Source: Flavobacteriales bacterium
Lineage (GTDB): Bacteria > Bacteroidota > Bacteroidia > Flavobacteriales_D > Sanyastnellaceae
Length of the DNA: 12,582 bases
NCBI GenBank assembly: GCA_027488055.1
Contig: JAIYCK010000160.1
Location: 1-12,582 of the forward strand
Direction: 5' to 3'
How positions within the stretch are numbered: the stretch's first letter is position 1; each line of letters starts with the position of its first letter. Under the pieces are notes generated by a model that worked only from the letters and a program-made list of their open reading frames with translations, was not told where the DNA came from and made no database searches. Below are positions 1 to 6,826 of the stretch, one piece after another. The translations under genes were made by a program, and so were the position numbers.

Positions 1-220
1 CGTCGAGGTGATAATAATCTGGAGTACCGTTGTTCGTATTGCAGTCGCTGCTCGTTGCAGCATTGGTCCAACCGGTGGCCAAAGACCAACCGCAGTCGTC
101 ATTGGGAATCGCGCTGTAGGTCTCAAATCCTCCATTGGGGATCAGCGATGGACATTGGCTCCAAAGATCAATTTGTTGGAATGAGAGAGCACAAACAAGA
201 ACAAGAATGAAACGACTCAT
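1..220 (-). CDS. Secreted cell-surface protein, N-terminal fragment
   Basis: The first 73 codons of a minus-strand gene that runs off the left edge. It opens with a signal peptide (MSRFILVLVCALSFQQ, probable cleavage near residue 22 after WSQ). The mature N-terminus follows, with CPSLIPNGGFETY and later GTPDYYH. The 'PNGGFE...Y...GW...PDYYH' pattern is common at the start of large Bacteroidota surface proteins, often exported by the type IX system, where it begins a galactose-binding-like beta-sandwich. The C-terminal sorting domain would lie outside the window, so type IX export is inference. The ATG at 218-220 is the only start giving a signal peptide. Four Cys residues in the visible part suggest disulfides. 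The specific function is unknown. Confidence 0.7.
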   Translation of the reverse strand, partial: MSRFILVLVCALSFQQIDLWSQCPSLIPNGGFETYSAIPNDDCGWSLATGWTNAATSSDCNTNNGTPDYYHLD

Positions 221-285
221 TTAATTGAGAAATAATTACAGCTCAATTCAACAAGTCGGCGACAAGGTTGTTCATGGATTAACAA

Positions 286-314
286 TTTTTGGATCGCTCC
301 AAGTGACCCAAAAA
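286..314 (-). terminator. Possible hairpin after paaG-like gene
   Basis: Just past the isomerase stop lies TTTTTGG (286-292) pairing with CCAAAAA (308-314). A competing inner hairpin is TTGGA (289-293) with TCCAA (298-302) around a 4-base loop. On the minus-strand transcript there is no U run after the stem, so this is not a classical intrinsic terminator. It is recorded as the only structure in the 101-base gap between the two genes. Confidence 0.25.
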
Positions 315-321
315 AGATGAA

Positions 322-1101
322 TTAAGCACCCGTAAATTGGGCTTTTCTTTTCTCCAAGAATGCAGTGACACCTTCGTTGTAATCATGGGTGTGACCAGCT
401 GCAATTTGCAGACATTCCTCCGTCTCCAATTGTTGCTCCAAGGTATTTGAAAAACTCTCGTTCAGTGCTTCTTTGGTCAAGGCCAATCCGCGAGTGGGCA
501 TGGCGGCTACTTGAGCGGCGAGCTGCGCAATGTGCTCAGAGAAGGCATCATCAGCGACGACTTTATAAACCATACCCAAACGCTCGGCTTCTTCTGCCGA
601 TACCTTGTCGCCCAGCATCATCAGCGCACTGGCTTTTTGGAAGCCCACAATACGCGGCAGGGTATAGGTGCCACCACTATCTGGGATCAATCCAATTTTA
701 GAAAAAGCTTGTATGAAACTCGCGGACTGCGCGGCGATCACGATGTCGCAGGCCAAAGCGATATTGGCACCCGCACCCGCCGCAACGCCATTGACTGCAG
801 CAATAATGGGTTTCGGTGTTGCCCGAATCAAACGAATAATCGGGTTGTAATGCTCTCCCAAAATGGTCTTCAAGGGCGGACCGTTCGGATCGCTCACTTC
901 TGCCAAATCTTGACCTGCACAAAATGCTTTTCCATTGCCTGTTAGCACAATGCAACGCACAGCTGGATCATTGCCGGCAGCCTCCAGTTGCCCTTGCAAA
1001 GCCAAGGCCATTTCACGATTGAAGCTATTGAAGACTGTTGGACGGTTGAGTGCGATGTGCAATACTGCACCGTTCTGTTGGATATCTAAAGAATCAGACA
1101 T
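322..1101 (-). CDS. paaG: Enoyl-CoA hydratase/isomerase, PaaG-like
   Basis: A 259-residue single-domain crotonase-fold protein, the usual length for the family. CoA and oxyanion-hole segments are visible at CAGQDL (61-66) and GVAAGAGA (105-112). IPDSGGT (139-145) places Asp141 where I recall PaaG-type isomerases keeping their catalytic acid. The QPE glutamate of true hydratases is replaced (Phe133). This favours a delta3-delta2 or oxepin/epoxide-type isomerase over enoyl-CoA hydratase. PaaG acts in phenylacetate degradation on 2-(1,2-epoxy-1,2-dihydrophenyl)acetyl-CoA; some homologues act in general fatty-acid oxidation. No other paa gene is in the window, so the pathway is unproven. It starts 8 bases after the bioY stop and is probably co-transcribed with it. 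Starts at ATG 1099-1101. Confidence 0.8.
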   Translation of the reverse strand: MSDSLDIQQNGAVLHIALNRPTVFNSFNREMALALQGQLEAAGNDPAVRCIVLTGNGKAFCAGQDLAEVSDPNGPPLKTILGEHYNPIIRLIRATPKPIIAAVNGVAAGAGANIALACDIVIAAQSASFIQAFSKIGLIPDSGGTYTLPRIVGFQKASALMMLGDKVSAEEAERLGMVYKVVADDAFSEHIAQLAAQVAAMPTRGLALTKEALNESFSNTLEQQLETEECLQIAAGHTHDYNEGVTAFLEKRKAQFTGA

Positions 1102-1109
1102 GCGTGTTA

Positions 1110-1664
1110 TTATTTCTTGAAACGTTGAATTATTTTATAGATCAATTGAATGATCAAAGCGCCAAATACACTTTTGATCGCCGCTGCTGGAAAAAGAAAT
1201 TGCAGTTCTTCCCACCAACCGATGCGACCCATTTGGGTGGTCCAAAATAGCCCACACACTAAGATGATCAAATGGCCTAAAAACCACAGCAAGATAGCCG
1301 TCATTTGTTTGGCAAACATATCGATTTCAGTCAGGTAGCCAGTCACCAAGGATGCAACCAAGAATCCAAAGAAATATCCACCATAGGGGCCATATAATTT
1401 AGCGATTCCACTGGTGTAATCTGCAAAAACAGGGAGGCCAGCAAATCCCATAGCGATATAGAGGAGTGTGGCCAAAAATCCAATTCTCCAGCCAAATGCG
1501 ATCGATCCAAAAAGGATGATCAAGGTTTGAAGTGTAATTGGTGTCATTCCATCACCCTTGATCACGATCGGGGCCAGCGTGCTCAGTAAAATCAATTGAA
1601 TCACCAATTTGATAGTGAAGTCGGTGATGTAGGCCGGATGGAATTTAAGGGTTCTAAAAAGCAT
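1110..1664 (-). CDS. bioY: Biotin transporter BioY (S component)
   Basis: A 184-residue polytopic membrane protein with about six hydrophobic segments. BioY family signatures appear in order: TPITLQTL (41-48), GLPVFADYTSG (76-86), GPYGGYFFGF (92-101) and a C-terminal FPAAAIKS (158-165) matching the family's pF...Ka segment. BioY is the biotin-binding S component of an ECF transporter in the inner membrane. It can pair with shared EcfA/EcfT modules or act alone; no EcfA or EcfT gene is next to it here. It lies 30 bases downstream of the M1 peptidase stop and 8 bases upstream of the isomerase, all in one direction. The gap to the peptidase holds a perfect 5-bp hairpin. Family assignment is confident from motifs and topology; substrate follows from the family. 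Confidence 0.85.
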   Translation of the reverse strand: MLFRTLKFHPAYITDFTIKLVIQLILLSTLAPIVIKGDGMTPITLQTLIILFGSIAFGWRIGFLATLLYIAMGFAGLPVFADYTSGIAKLYGPYGGYFFGFLVASLVTGYLTEIDMFAKQMTAILLWFLGHLIILVCGLFWTTQMGRIGWWEELQFLFPAAAIKSVFGALIIQLIYKIIQRFKK

Positions 1665-1676
1665 AAAGTGTGATTT

Positions 1677-1692
1677 CCGAATGAACGTTCGG
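1677..1692. repeat. Inverted repeat between M1 and bioY genes
   Basis: CCGAATGAACGTTCGG forms a 5-bp stem (CCGAA/TTCGG) and contains the 8-bp palindrome GAACGTTC at 1683-1690. It fills most of the 30-base gap between the M1 peptidase stop and the bioY ATG. It could be an operator or an RNA hairpin setting relative expression of the two genes. A 16-mer differing at one base occurs at 6911-6926. Confidence 0.4.
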
Positions 1693-1694
1693 TA

Positions 1695-3551
1695 TTAGTT
1701 GCGGATGATAGTCTTGGTGCCTGGTGTCAACAGTAATTCGTTGTTTTTGCGATTTACATCGGCCATACCTTTGAATGGATCTATTGTGATGCTTTCGATT
1801 TTATCGGAGGGCAGATCCAACTCAAAAGTATACGTAGGCTCTACCCATGTCCAGTCGGGCATGACCTTCCACTTGCCTTTGTATCCATCTGCAGGCTTAG
1901 CTCCGCGCATCAAATCCAACGGAATGACGAAGGTGGTGTATTCACCCGTGGTGAGCTTGACTTCAACTTCGACTGGCATGATCATACTTCCCACACGCTC
2001 CAATGTGACAGTCGTGCTTTTGGAATTTGATTGAAGTGATTTAATTCCGTAATCTATGGTTTTGGTGGTGTGAACGAAGTATTCATTGTACCAATCGAGT
2101 TCCATACCGCTCTGCAATTCCATGATGCGCAGAAAGTCATTGGCATTCGGATGTTTGAATTTCCACGTATTGTAATAATTGAGCATCGCTGTGCGGAAAT
2201 GAAATGTACCTATGATGTATTCCAATTGAGCCAGATACACTTCTCCTTTGCTATAGGCGGCAGTGCCATAAGCATAATTGGTTTCAAAGTGATCCGCATG
2301 GATGTCCAATGCTTCTTCTTTGCCCGATTGTGCTATTTCAATATAATCGCCGTAGGCATTAGCATGGCCACTGGGCATACCTGACTTGAAGAGGTAATCC
2401 ATTGCCTCGGCAGAAGCAAAACTTGTAAAGCCCTCGTCCATCCAGCAATAGAGACTTTCATTGGTAGCAAGCACGCCTTGATACCAGGAGTGTGCCGCTT
2501 CGTGGATACTGACGCCCACTAAACTTGGAAGTTTGCGATTGCCAGTGATGAGCGTAGCCATGGGATATTCCATACCGCCGTCGCCTCCCTGAATGATGGA
2601 ATATTGGGCATAAGGATACGCTCCGAAATTCTTGCTCAAGAAGTCAAATGCTTTTCCAATCAAGGGCTGTGCCTCTTTCCATGTTGGACTATAGGCTTGA
2701 TCTTTTTGATAAAAGAAACGGAGCAAAGGACCATTGGTCACTTGGTAAGTATCATGGGTAAAATCGGGATCAGCGGCCCATACAAAATCATGCACGTTGA
2801 TCGCTTCGAACTTCCAAACATGGTTGAGTCCTTTGGATGGCTTAACCTTGTCGTCAGGGACATATCCTTTTCCTATTTCTTCAGCATTTTTTAAGATCCC
2901 TGTTCCGCCGATGGTGTATTTGCGATCCATTGTGATTTGTACTCGGTAATCTCCCCAAACACCGTAAAATTCGCGCCCTACATAGGGATTGGCATGCCAG
3001 CCTTGGTAGTCGTATTCGCACAATTTGGGATACCATTGGCTCATGCTATAATCAATTCCTTCTGCATTGGCGCGGCCGCTTCTGCGAATCTGTATGGGCA
3101 CTTGACCATCAAAGGTGAGTTCCAACTTGGCTGAGGAATGTGCGGGAATAGGTTGTGTGAGTTTCACTTCGAGGATGGTGCCATTTTCAAAAAGTTCTAC
3201 AGGTTTGCCGTTCACTTTTAAACTGCGCACATGGCAATGGCCTTCTTCGTTACGTTGTAGCTTGGAAATACGGTCGCTCACTCTTTGATCTGGATCTTCG
3301 ATGCTGAGGCTGCGCACATCCATGGCGCTGCCCGGTTGAAAGGCGTTGAAGTACAAATGAAAATATAAATGCGTGAGTGCCTCGTTACTGTTGTTGGTAT
3401 AGAGGATCGTCTCGTCGCCTTGGTATGCGTGGGTTGAATGGTCTAGGTTGACATTGATGGTGTATTCCACGCGTTGTTGCCAGCGATTGGTTTGCGCCCA
3501 TGCACCGAACGTACTTGCGCAAAGGAGGATAGAAAAAAGAAATTTCTGCAT
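1695..3551 (-). CDS. Exported M1 family metallopeptidase
   Basis: A 618-residue gluzincin-type zinc peptidase. The signal peptide is MQKFLFSILLCASTFGAWAQ, with cleavage near residue 20. The N-terminal beta domain spans roughly 25-240 and the catalytic domain roughly 250-500. The zinc site is HEAAH (350-354) plus Glu373, exactly 18 residues on. The substrate-amine motif reads GGMEYP (325-330), so the Asn of GAMEN is Tyr. Tyr433 in AAYSKG fits the transition-state tyrosine. There is no type IX C-terminal sorting domain. An in-frame extension goes up to a TTG at 3629, but it would bury the signal peptide and overlaps a promoter-like element; ATG 3549-3551 is preferred. Expected to be periplasmic and to trim peptides from the N-terminus. 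Likely first gene of a transcript with bioY and the isomerase. Confidence 0.88.
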   Translation of the reverse strand: MQKFLFSILLCASTFGAWAQTNRWQQRVEYTINVNLDHSTHAYQGDETILYTNNSNEALTHLYFHLYFNAFQPGSAMDVRSLSIEDPDQRVSDRISKLQRNEEGHCHVRSLKVNGKPVELFENGTILEVKLTQPIPAHSSAKLELTFDGQVPIQIRRSGRANAEGIDYSMSQWYPKLCEYDYQGWHANPYVGREFYGVWGDYRVQITMDRKYTIGGTGILKNAEEIGKGYVPDDKVKPSKGLNHVWKFEAINVHDFVWAADPDFTHDTYQVTNGPLLRFFYQKDQAYSPTWKEAQPLIGKAFDFLSKNFGAYPYAQYSIIQGGDGGMEYPMATLITGNRKLPSLVGVSIHEAAHSWYQGVLATNESLYCWMDEGFTSFASAEAMDYLFKSGMPSGHANAYGDYIEIAQSGKEEALDIHADHFETNYAYGTAAYSKGEVYLAQLEYIIGTFHFRTAMLNYYNTWKFKHPNANDFLRIMELQSGMELDWYNEYFVHTTKTIDYGIKSLQSNSKSTTVTLERVGSMIMPVEVEVKLTTGEYTTFVIPLDLMRGAKPADGYKGKWKVMPDWTWVEPTYTFELDLPSDKIESITIDPFKGMADVNRKNNELLLTPGTKTIIRN

Positions 3552-3594
3552 GCTAATTTGATTTTTTGCTTTGACGTAGGCAAAGACTTTACCG

Positions 3595-3602
3595 CAAATG
3601 TA
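3595..3602 (-). promoter_or_regulatory. Bacteroidota -7 element for M1 gene
   Basis: The minus strand reads TACATTTG, a full match to the TAnnTTTG -7 consensus of Bacteroidota. It lies 43 bases upstream of the chosen ATG. A TTTTG at 3627-3631 (minus strand) could serve as the -33 element, but the 24-base gap is a little long. It supports the ATG at 3551 over the upstream TTG. Confidence 0.4.
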
Positions 3603-3680
3603 ATAGGCTGGCCGAATCAATTGGTTCAAAATATGAGAAGGGGAGTGAAAGCTGTATCGCAGCCAAATCGGTCGCTCCGT

Positions 3681-3715
3681 TAGGTAGAATAATTTACCTT
3701 CATTTTTTTAGGATT
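3681..3715 (+). other. Weak hairpin with T-run in intergenic gap
   Basis: The 244-base gap between the KdsC-type gene and the M1 gene holds no convincing ORF. A small hairpin with one G-T pair (GGTAGA/TTTACC) is followed on the plus strand by a run of seven T. No plus-strand gene precedes it, so a terminator role is doubtful. Nothing else was recognised apart from the promoter near 3600. Confidence 0.2.
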
Positions 3716-3795
3716 ACGGATCTTTAAGAGCGGCTCCAAGTCAATTCGCCATCACACGATGCAAGGCATATCCGCATGTGCTGAGAACGAAGTCC

Positions 3796-4323
3796 TTACC
3801 ACACATGCGCGCCATCGCCTTCCCACAACCCTTTCAGTTTGAGGGCTTGCTCGAGCACATCGCGCACACAGCCTGCGCCGCCATTGAACGGCGAGATATA
3901 GTCTGCGATGGCCTTCACTTCCTGGCAGGCGTCGGCAGGACAAATGGAGAGCCCTACCTTTTGTAACACGGGGATATCCGGCATGTCGTCACCCATGTAA
4001 CAAATTTGTTCTGGTTGCAATCCATAGGTGTCCATGAAATGTTGCAGCACAGCAATTTTGTCCGAAGAACCCAAAAAAATGTCTTTCATCCCGAGCATTT
4101 CAAAACGCTTGCGCACTCCTTCGCTTTTGCCTCCGCTGATAATGGCCAAATGAAGTCCGCGTTTTACGGCCAATTGGGTGGCATATCCATCGCGCACATT
4201 CGCAGTTCGGATTTGCTCTCCATCGGGCATACACAATACCGTATTGTCGGTAAAAACGCCGTCCACATCAAAGCAAAAAACGTTGATTTGTTTTAATAAA
4301 GCTTTATAATTCATGGTGCTCAT
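3796..4323 (-). CDS. kdsC: KDO-8-phosphate phosphatase, KdsC-type HAD
   Basis: A 175-residue cap-less HAD phosphatase of the size typical of KdsC. Motif I is FDVDGVFTD (18-26), with nucleophile Asp19 and acid Asp21. Motif II Ser63 lies in IISGGKS. Motif III Lys89 lies in SSDKIAVL. Motif IV is GDDMPD (111-116). The C-terminal FNGGAGCVRD (146-155) is KdsC-like. The expected reaction is removal of phosphate from 3-deoxy-D-manno-octulosonate 8-phosphate for the lipopolysaccharide inner core, in the cytoplasm. ATG 4321-4323 overlaps the DUF2520 stop by 20 bases; a second ATG at 4312-4314 would overlap by 11. Either implies translational coupling. A related sugar-phosphatase specificity cannot be excluded, since no kdsA or kdsB is in the window. 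Confidence 0.85.
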   Translation of the reverse strand: MSTMNYKALLKQINVFCFDVDGVFTDNTVLCMPDGEQIRTANVRDGYATQLAVKRGLHLAIISGGKSEGVRKRFEMLGMKDIFLGSSDKIAVLQHFMDTYGLQPEQICYMGDDMPDIPVLQKVGLSICPADACQEVKAIADYISPFNGGAGCVRDVLEQALKLKGLWEGDGAHVW

Positions 4324-5077
4324 AGAGGTCTGTTATTCGCTGGGTAAAGTCGTTGTAAATAGCCAATAGGCTTGGGTTTCGTTGCAGCAATTGACGCTGT
4401 GCGGCCAAGGTACTTGAATCGCCTCTGCGCGCTGGTCCTGTTTGCGCGTCGTAAGGACCTGATTGTTCTAACTTATGTATGTGTCCTTTGAGCAACGGCA
4501 AAAGCATGCCAAAGGAAGCGTCGTTGTCTTTTGGGAGCAGTTGTTCACTCAGATAGTACAAGTGGTTTACGAAATTATTGGCAAACACAGCGGCCAAATG
4601 AATGCGCTGGCGTTCATCATCCTGCGCTGTAATAATGGTGCGGTGATCTGCAGGCAACCATTCGGTTAGATGGGTGCGTATTTCTGTGGACTCGCTTTGT
4701 ATGACCCATTGCCAATCTGTTGTTTGAGGACGGATACCAGCAGTGAGTGATAGCAAGGGCCACATGACAGCTCTCTTGGGTTGTGCAATGGCCTCAATGG
4801 GTGTCATACCAGAGGTATGCACTATCAAAGCATTGGTCGACAAGCGCTGCGATATCATTGAGATGCGGGCGTCGGGTACGGCCAGAAAGACCACATCTAC
4901 ATCGCTGGGAATGCGCGCTGCCGATGGCAACAATTCAACACCAAAACCAGCAGCAAATGTTTGGGCGCGCTCATGAGCACTGCTAGGCACAATGCCTACG
5001 CAGGTATGCCCCGCTGTTCCAAGGACATCGGTAAGATGCCAAGCCACATTTCCGGTGCCAACGACTACAAATTTCAT
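4304..5077 (-). CDS. Rossmann-fold and DUF2520 domain protein
   Basis: A 257-residue cytoplasmic protein with an N-terminal NAD(P)-binding Rossmann domain, VVGTGNVAWHL (5-15), of the F420-dependent NADP reductase-like type. The usual AVPD turn is at 67-70. The C-terminal helical DUF2520 domain carries AAVFANNFVNHLY (162-174) and QTGPARRGD (212-220), both typical of the family. The architecture resembles pyrroline-5-carboxylate reductase or ketopantoate reductase-type dehydrogenases, but the substrate is unknown. From memory, this gene is often next to a KdsC-type phosphatase in Bacteroidota, as here, with the stop overlapping the next start. It reads divergently from the methyltransferase at 5219. 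A CATCTTTGT box ends 3 bases before its ATG. Confidence 0.82.
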   Translation of the reverse strand: MKFVVVGTGNVAWHLTDVLGTAGHTCVGIVPSSAHERAQTFAAGFGVELLPSAARIPSDVDVVFLAVPDARISMISQRLSTNALIVHTSGMTPIEAIAQPKRAVMWPLLSLTAGIRPQTTDWQWVIQSESTEIRTHLTEWLPADHRTIITAQDDERQRIHLAAVFANNFVNHLYYLSEQLLPKDNDASFGMLLPLLKGHIHKLEQSGPYDAQTGPARRGDSSTLAAQRQLLQRNPSLLAIYNDFTQRITDLYEHHEL

Positions 5078-5080
5078 TCA

Positions 5081-5089
5081 ACAAAGATG
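5081..5089 (-). promoter_or_regulatory. Promoter-like box next to DUF2520 start
   Basis: The minus strand reads CATCTTTGT, then three bases, then the ATG. CATCTTTG differs from the TAnnTTTG -7 consensus at one position. If it is functional the transcript would be leaderless or nearly so. No TTG was found at the correct -33 spacing. The same nine bases with the same spacing precede the gene at 6839. Confidence 0.3.
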
Positions 5090-5128
5090 TAGCAGATTTA
5101 CACAATTTGGACATATCAGAATCCCTGC

Positions 5129-5137
5129 TTATCCACA
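5129..5137 (+). other. Single DnaA-box match
   Basis: TTATCCACA is an exact match to the bacterial DnaA-box consensus. It lies in the 141-base divergent gap between the DUF2520 and methyltransferase genes. No second box, AT-rich unwinding region or dnaA/dnaN neighbour is seen, so this is not evidence for an origin. DnaA-dependent transcription control is possible but unsupported. Confidence 0.25.
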
Positions 5138-5207
5138 ACTGCTGTGCGCATTTACCCCTGAACAGGTCAGAAAACAGGGCCAATTGTCCTACCTTGCAGC
5201 ACCAATT

Positions 5208-5213
5208 AGAAGG
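5208..5213 (+). promoter_or_regulatory. Ribosome binding site of methyltransferase
   Basis: AGAAGG sits 5 bases before the ATG at 5219. It is the clearest Shine-Dalgarno-like site in the window and supports this start; most other genes here lack one, as is usual in Bacteroidota. Confidence 0.5.
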
Positions 5214-5218
5214 TATTT

Positions 5219-6109
5219 ATGAACGGATTTGAATTAATTACGCCAGGTAAATTCAGGGACTACGAACTGCTCGATTGCGGCAATTTTGAGAAATTGGAGC
5301 GTTTTGGGGAGTACATAACCATTCGTCCTGAACCTCAAGCGGTATGGCCGCGGTTATGGTCAGAAGCGGAATGGAAGAAAAAGGCTCACGTGCGCTTCGT
5401 CCAAAAGTCTAGCAACAGCGGCGATTGGCAGAAGTTGAAACAAATGCCAGATCAATGGAAAATGCAGTACGTATTGCCCAATAAGAAATCCATTGTCTTC
5501 AGATTGGGATTAACGGCCTTCAAACATGTGGGTATTTTCCCCGAACAATCGGCCAATTGGGATTTCATCGTAGAATCCATTCAAAGCATGCCTGTGGAAC
5601 GTCCCAAGGTGTTGAACTTATTTGCCTACACAGGAGGCGCATCACTCGCTGCATGCGCCGCCGGAGCTGATGTCACGCACGTGGACTCCATCAAACAGGT
5701 GCTCAATTGGAGCAATGAGAACAGACAACTCAGCGAGCTCGGTGAGATACGCTGGATGTTGGAAGACGCTCTCAAATTTGTACAGCGCGAAGTACGCAGA
5801 GAGAATACCTATCAAGGAATCATATTGGATCCACCTGCCTTCGGTCACGGCCCCAAAGGCGAGAAGTGGAAGCTGGAGGAAAACATTGCAGAAATTGTAC
5901 AAGGGGTGCTGGAATTGCTCGATTCTAAACACCATTTTTTAATTCTCAATGCTTACAGTTTGGGCATGTCGGCTTTGGTACTCGAAAATTTATTGAAAGC
6001 ACATGCCGGTCAACAATTGCATATTGGTGAATTGTACTTGCAAGCACAAAGCGGAGTGAAGCTACCACTCGGTGTGTTCGGTCGTTTTCTAATCGTACAC
6101 AAATCGTAA
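5219..6109 (+). CDS. Class I SAM methyltransferase, RlmI-like
   Basis: A 296-residue Rossmann-fold methyltransferase. The N-terminal part (1-125) is a small substrate domain ending in the conserved GIFPEQSANWDF. SAM motif I is VLNLFAYTGG (131-140), the acidic residue after strand 2 is Asp156, and motif IV is LDPPAFGHG (203-211), followed by GEKWKLE. This resembles the COG1092 family of 23S rRNA cytosine C5 methyltransferases (RlmI/RlmK). It is about 100 residues shorter than Escherichia coli RlmI and lacks its N-terminal PUA domain. The probable substrate is RNA, most likely rRNA, but the exact base is unknown. Its stop overlaps the MNT start by one base (TAATG), so it probably heads a three-gene transcript with the MNT and HEPN genes. 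Confidence 0.8.
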   Translation: MNGFELITPGKFRDYELLDCGNFEKLERFGEYITIRPEPQAVWPRLWSEAEWKKKAHVRFVQKSSNSGDWQKLKQMPDQWKMQYVLPNKKSIVFRLGLTAFKHVGIFPEQSANWDFIVESIQSMPVERPKVLNLFAYTGGASLAACAAGADVTHVDSIKQVLNWSNENRQLSELGEIRWMLEDALKFVQREVRRENTYQGIILDPPAFGHGPKGEKWKLEENIAEIVQGVLELLDSKHHFLILNAYSLGMSALVLENLLKAHAGQQLHIGELYLQAQSGVKLPLGVFGRFLIVHKS

Positions 6110-6408
6110 TGGAAGCCCAGCATCATGATCAACAGATGCAGCGCGACTTGCAGCGACTGATTCCTGAATTATCAACGCGATATGGAGTCATTCGTTTGGG
6201 ATATTTTAGGGCCTACACATCCAAGCATCTCAAGCCCAAGGCTGAGATCAATATATTAGTGGAGCTCAAAAAACCATTGGGTTGGAGTTTCTTTGAAATG
6301 AAGGAATACATCGAGCGCCGATTGATGACCCGCATTGATGTGGTTACATCCAATGGATTGAAAATTTTGTACCGAGATCAAATCTTAGAATCCGTCACAT
6401 GGCTGTAA
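6109..6408 (+). CDS. MNT-fold antitoxin-like protein, active site lost
   Basis: A 99-residue minimal nucleotidyltransferase-fold protein. It matches the MntA-type antitoxin pattern along its length: RLGYFRAY (29-36), AEINILVEL (45-53), PLGWSFFEMKEYIE (56-69), TRIDVVT (74-80), and the tail LYRDQILESV (87-96). The catalytic GSX10DXD motif is gone: Gly is Arg34, Ser is Ala35, the first Asp is Glu46 and the second Asp is Asn48. Asp77 is kept. Known MntA enzymes AMPylate a Tyr of the HEPN toxin; this one should not. It may neutralise its partner by binding alone. Its ATG overlaps the methyltransferase stop by one base, and its stop overlaps the HEPN gene by 10 bases. Confidence 0.75.
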   Translation: MEAQHHDQQMQRDLQRLIPELSTRYGVIRLGYFRAYTSKHLKPKAEINILVELKKPLGWSFFEMKEYIERRLMTRIDVVTSNGLKILYRDQILESVTWL

Positions 6409-6785
6409 AACGCGTCAAACGATTTGATCCGCTCATTCCAATTTACTTGGATGAGATGATTGGGGCCATCGTTCAGATTTTGAAGTACACCGAGTCGCTT
6501 ACCTTGGAGCAATTTATACTGCAGCCCATGGCTTGCGATGCCATACAGCATCAGTTCGAAATCTTGGGTGAAGCTTCCTCACATATTCCCTTTTCTGTGC
6601 GCAAGAAATTTCCTCATATTCCATTTGAATTGATGTACACCTTACGCAATCACATTGCGCACGAGTATTTCGACATCGACTATGAAATAATTTGGCACAT
6701 CATTCAGTTGGATTTGCCAACCAATTTGCGCGACCTCCAAGAAATGCGCAAGAGCAGCGTGGTGGCCAATGCGGCAGGTGAATAA
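6399..6785 (+). CDS. HepT-like HEPN (DUF86) ribonuclease toxin
   Basis: A 128-residue all-helical HEPN protein of the DUF86/HepT type. Visible family landmarks are the N-terminal helix with YLDEMIGAIVQILKYTE (16-32), DAIQHQFEILGEAS (47-60), the IPF at 74-76 and the catalytic RNHIAHEY (83-90). The RX4HXY motif is complete: Arg83, His88 and Tyr90. These residues form the RNase site, and the Tyr is the AMPylation target of MntA in studied systems. FDIDYEIIWHII (91-102) follows as in the family. Likely substrates are tRNA or mRNA. It starts inside the end of the MNT gene, the normal arrangement of MNT-HEPN modules. With its toxin site intact it is probably active when free. Confidence 0.85.
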   Translation: MAVKRVKRFDPLIPIYLDEMIGAIVQILKYTESLTLEQFILQPMACDAIQHQFEILGEASSHIPFSVRKKFPHIPFELMYTLRNHIAHEYFDIDYEIIWHIIQLDLPTNLRDLQEMRKSSVVANAAGE

Positions 6786-6826
6786 TTTGTGGGAATTGTT
6801 TTTAACAAATAGGCTCGCTTTTCAAG

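Noticed and set aside
511..945. Plus-strand open frame of 144 codons opposite the paaG-like gene
   Set aside because: Antisense shadow; the minus-strand frame carries the full crotonase signature.
3552..3629. N-terminal extension of the M1 peptidase to a TTG codon
   Set aside because: It would put 26 residues in front of a clear signal peptide and overlaps a TAnnTTTG promoter match. The ATG at 3549-3551 explains both.
3752..3943. Minus-strand open frame of 63 codons overlapping the KdsC gene end
   Set aside because: Out-of-frame shadow with Arg/Cys-rich composition, overlapping a well-supported gene.
4983..5183. Minus-strand open frame of 66 codons across the DUF2520 start
   Set aside because: It overlaps the Rossmann-fold start in another frame and the divergent gap; no family features or conserved motif.
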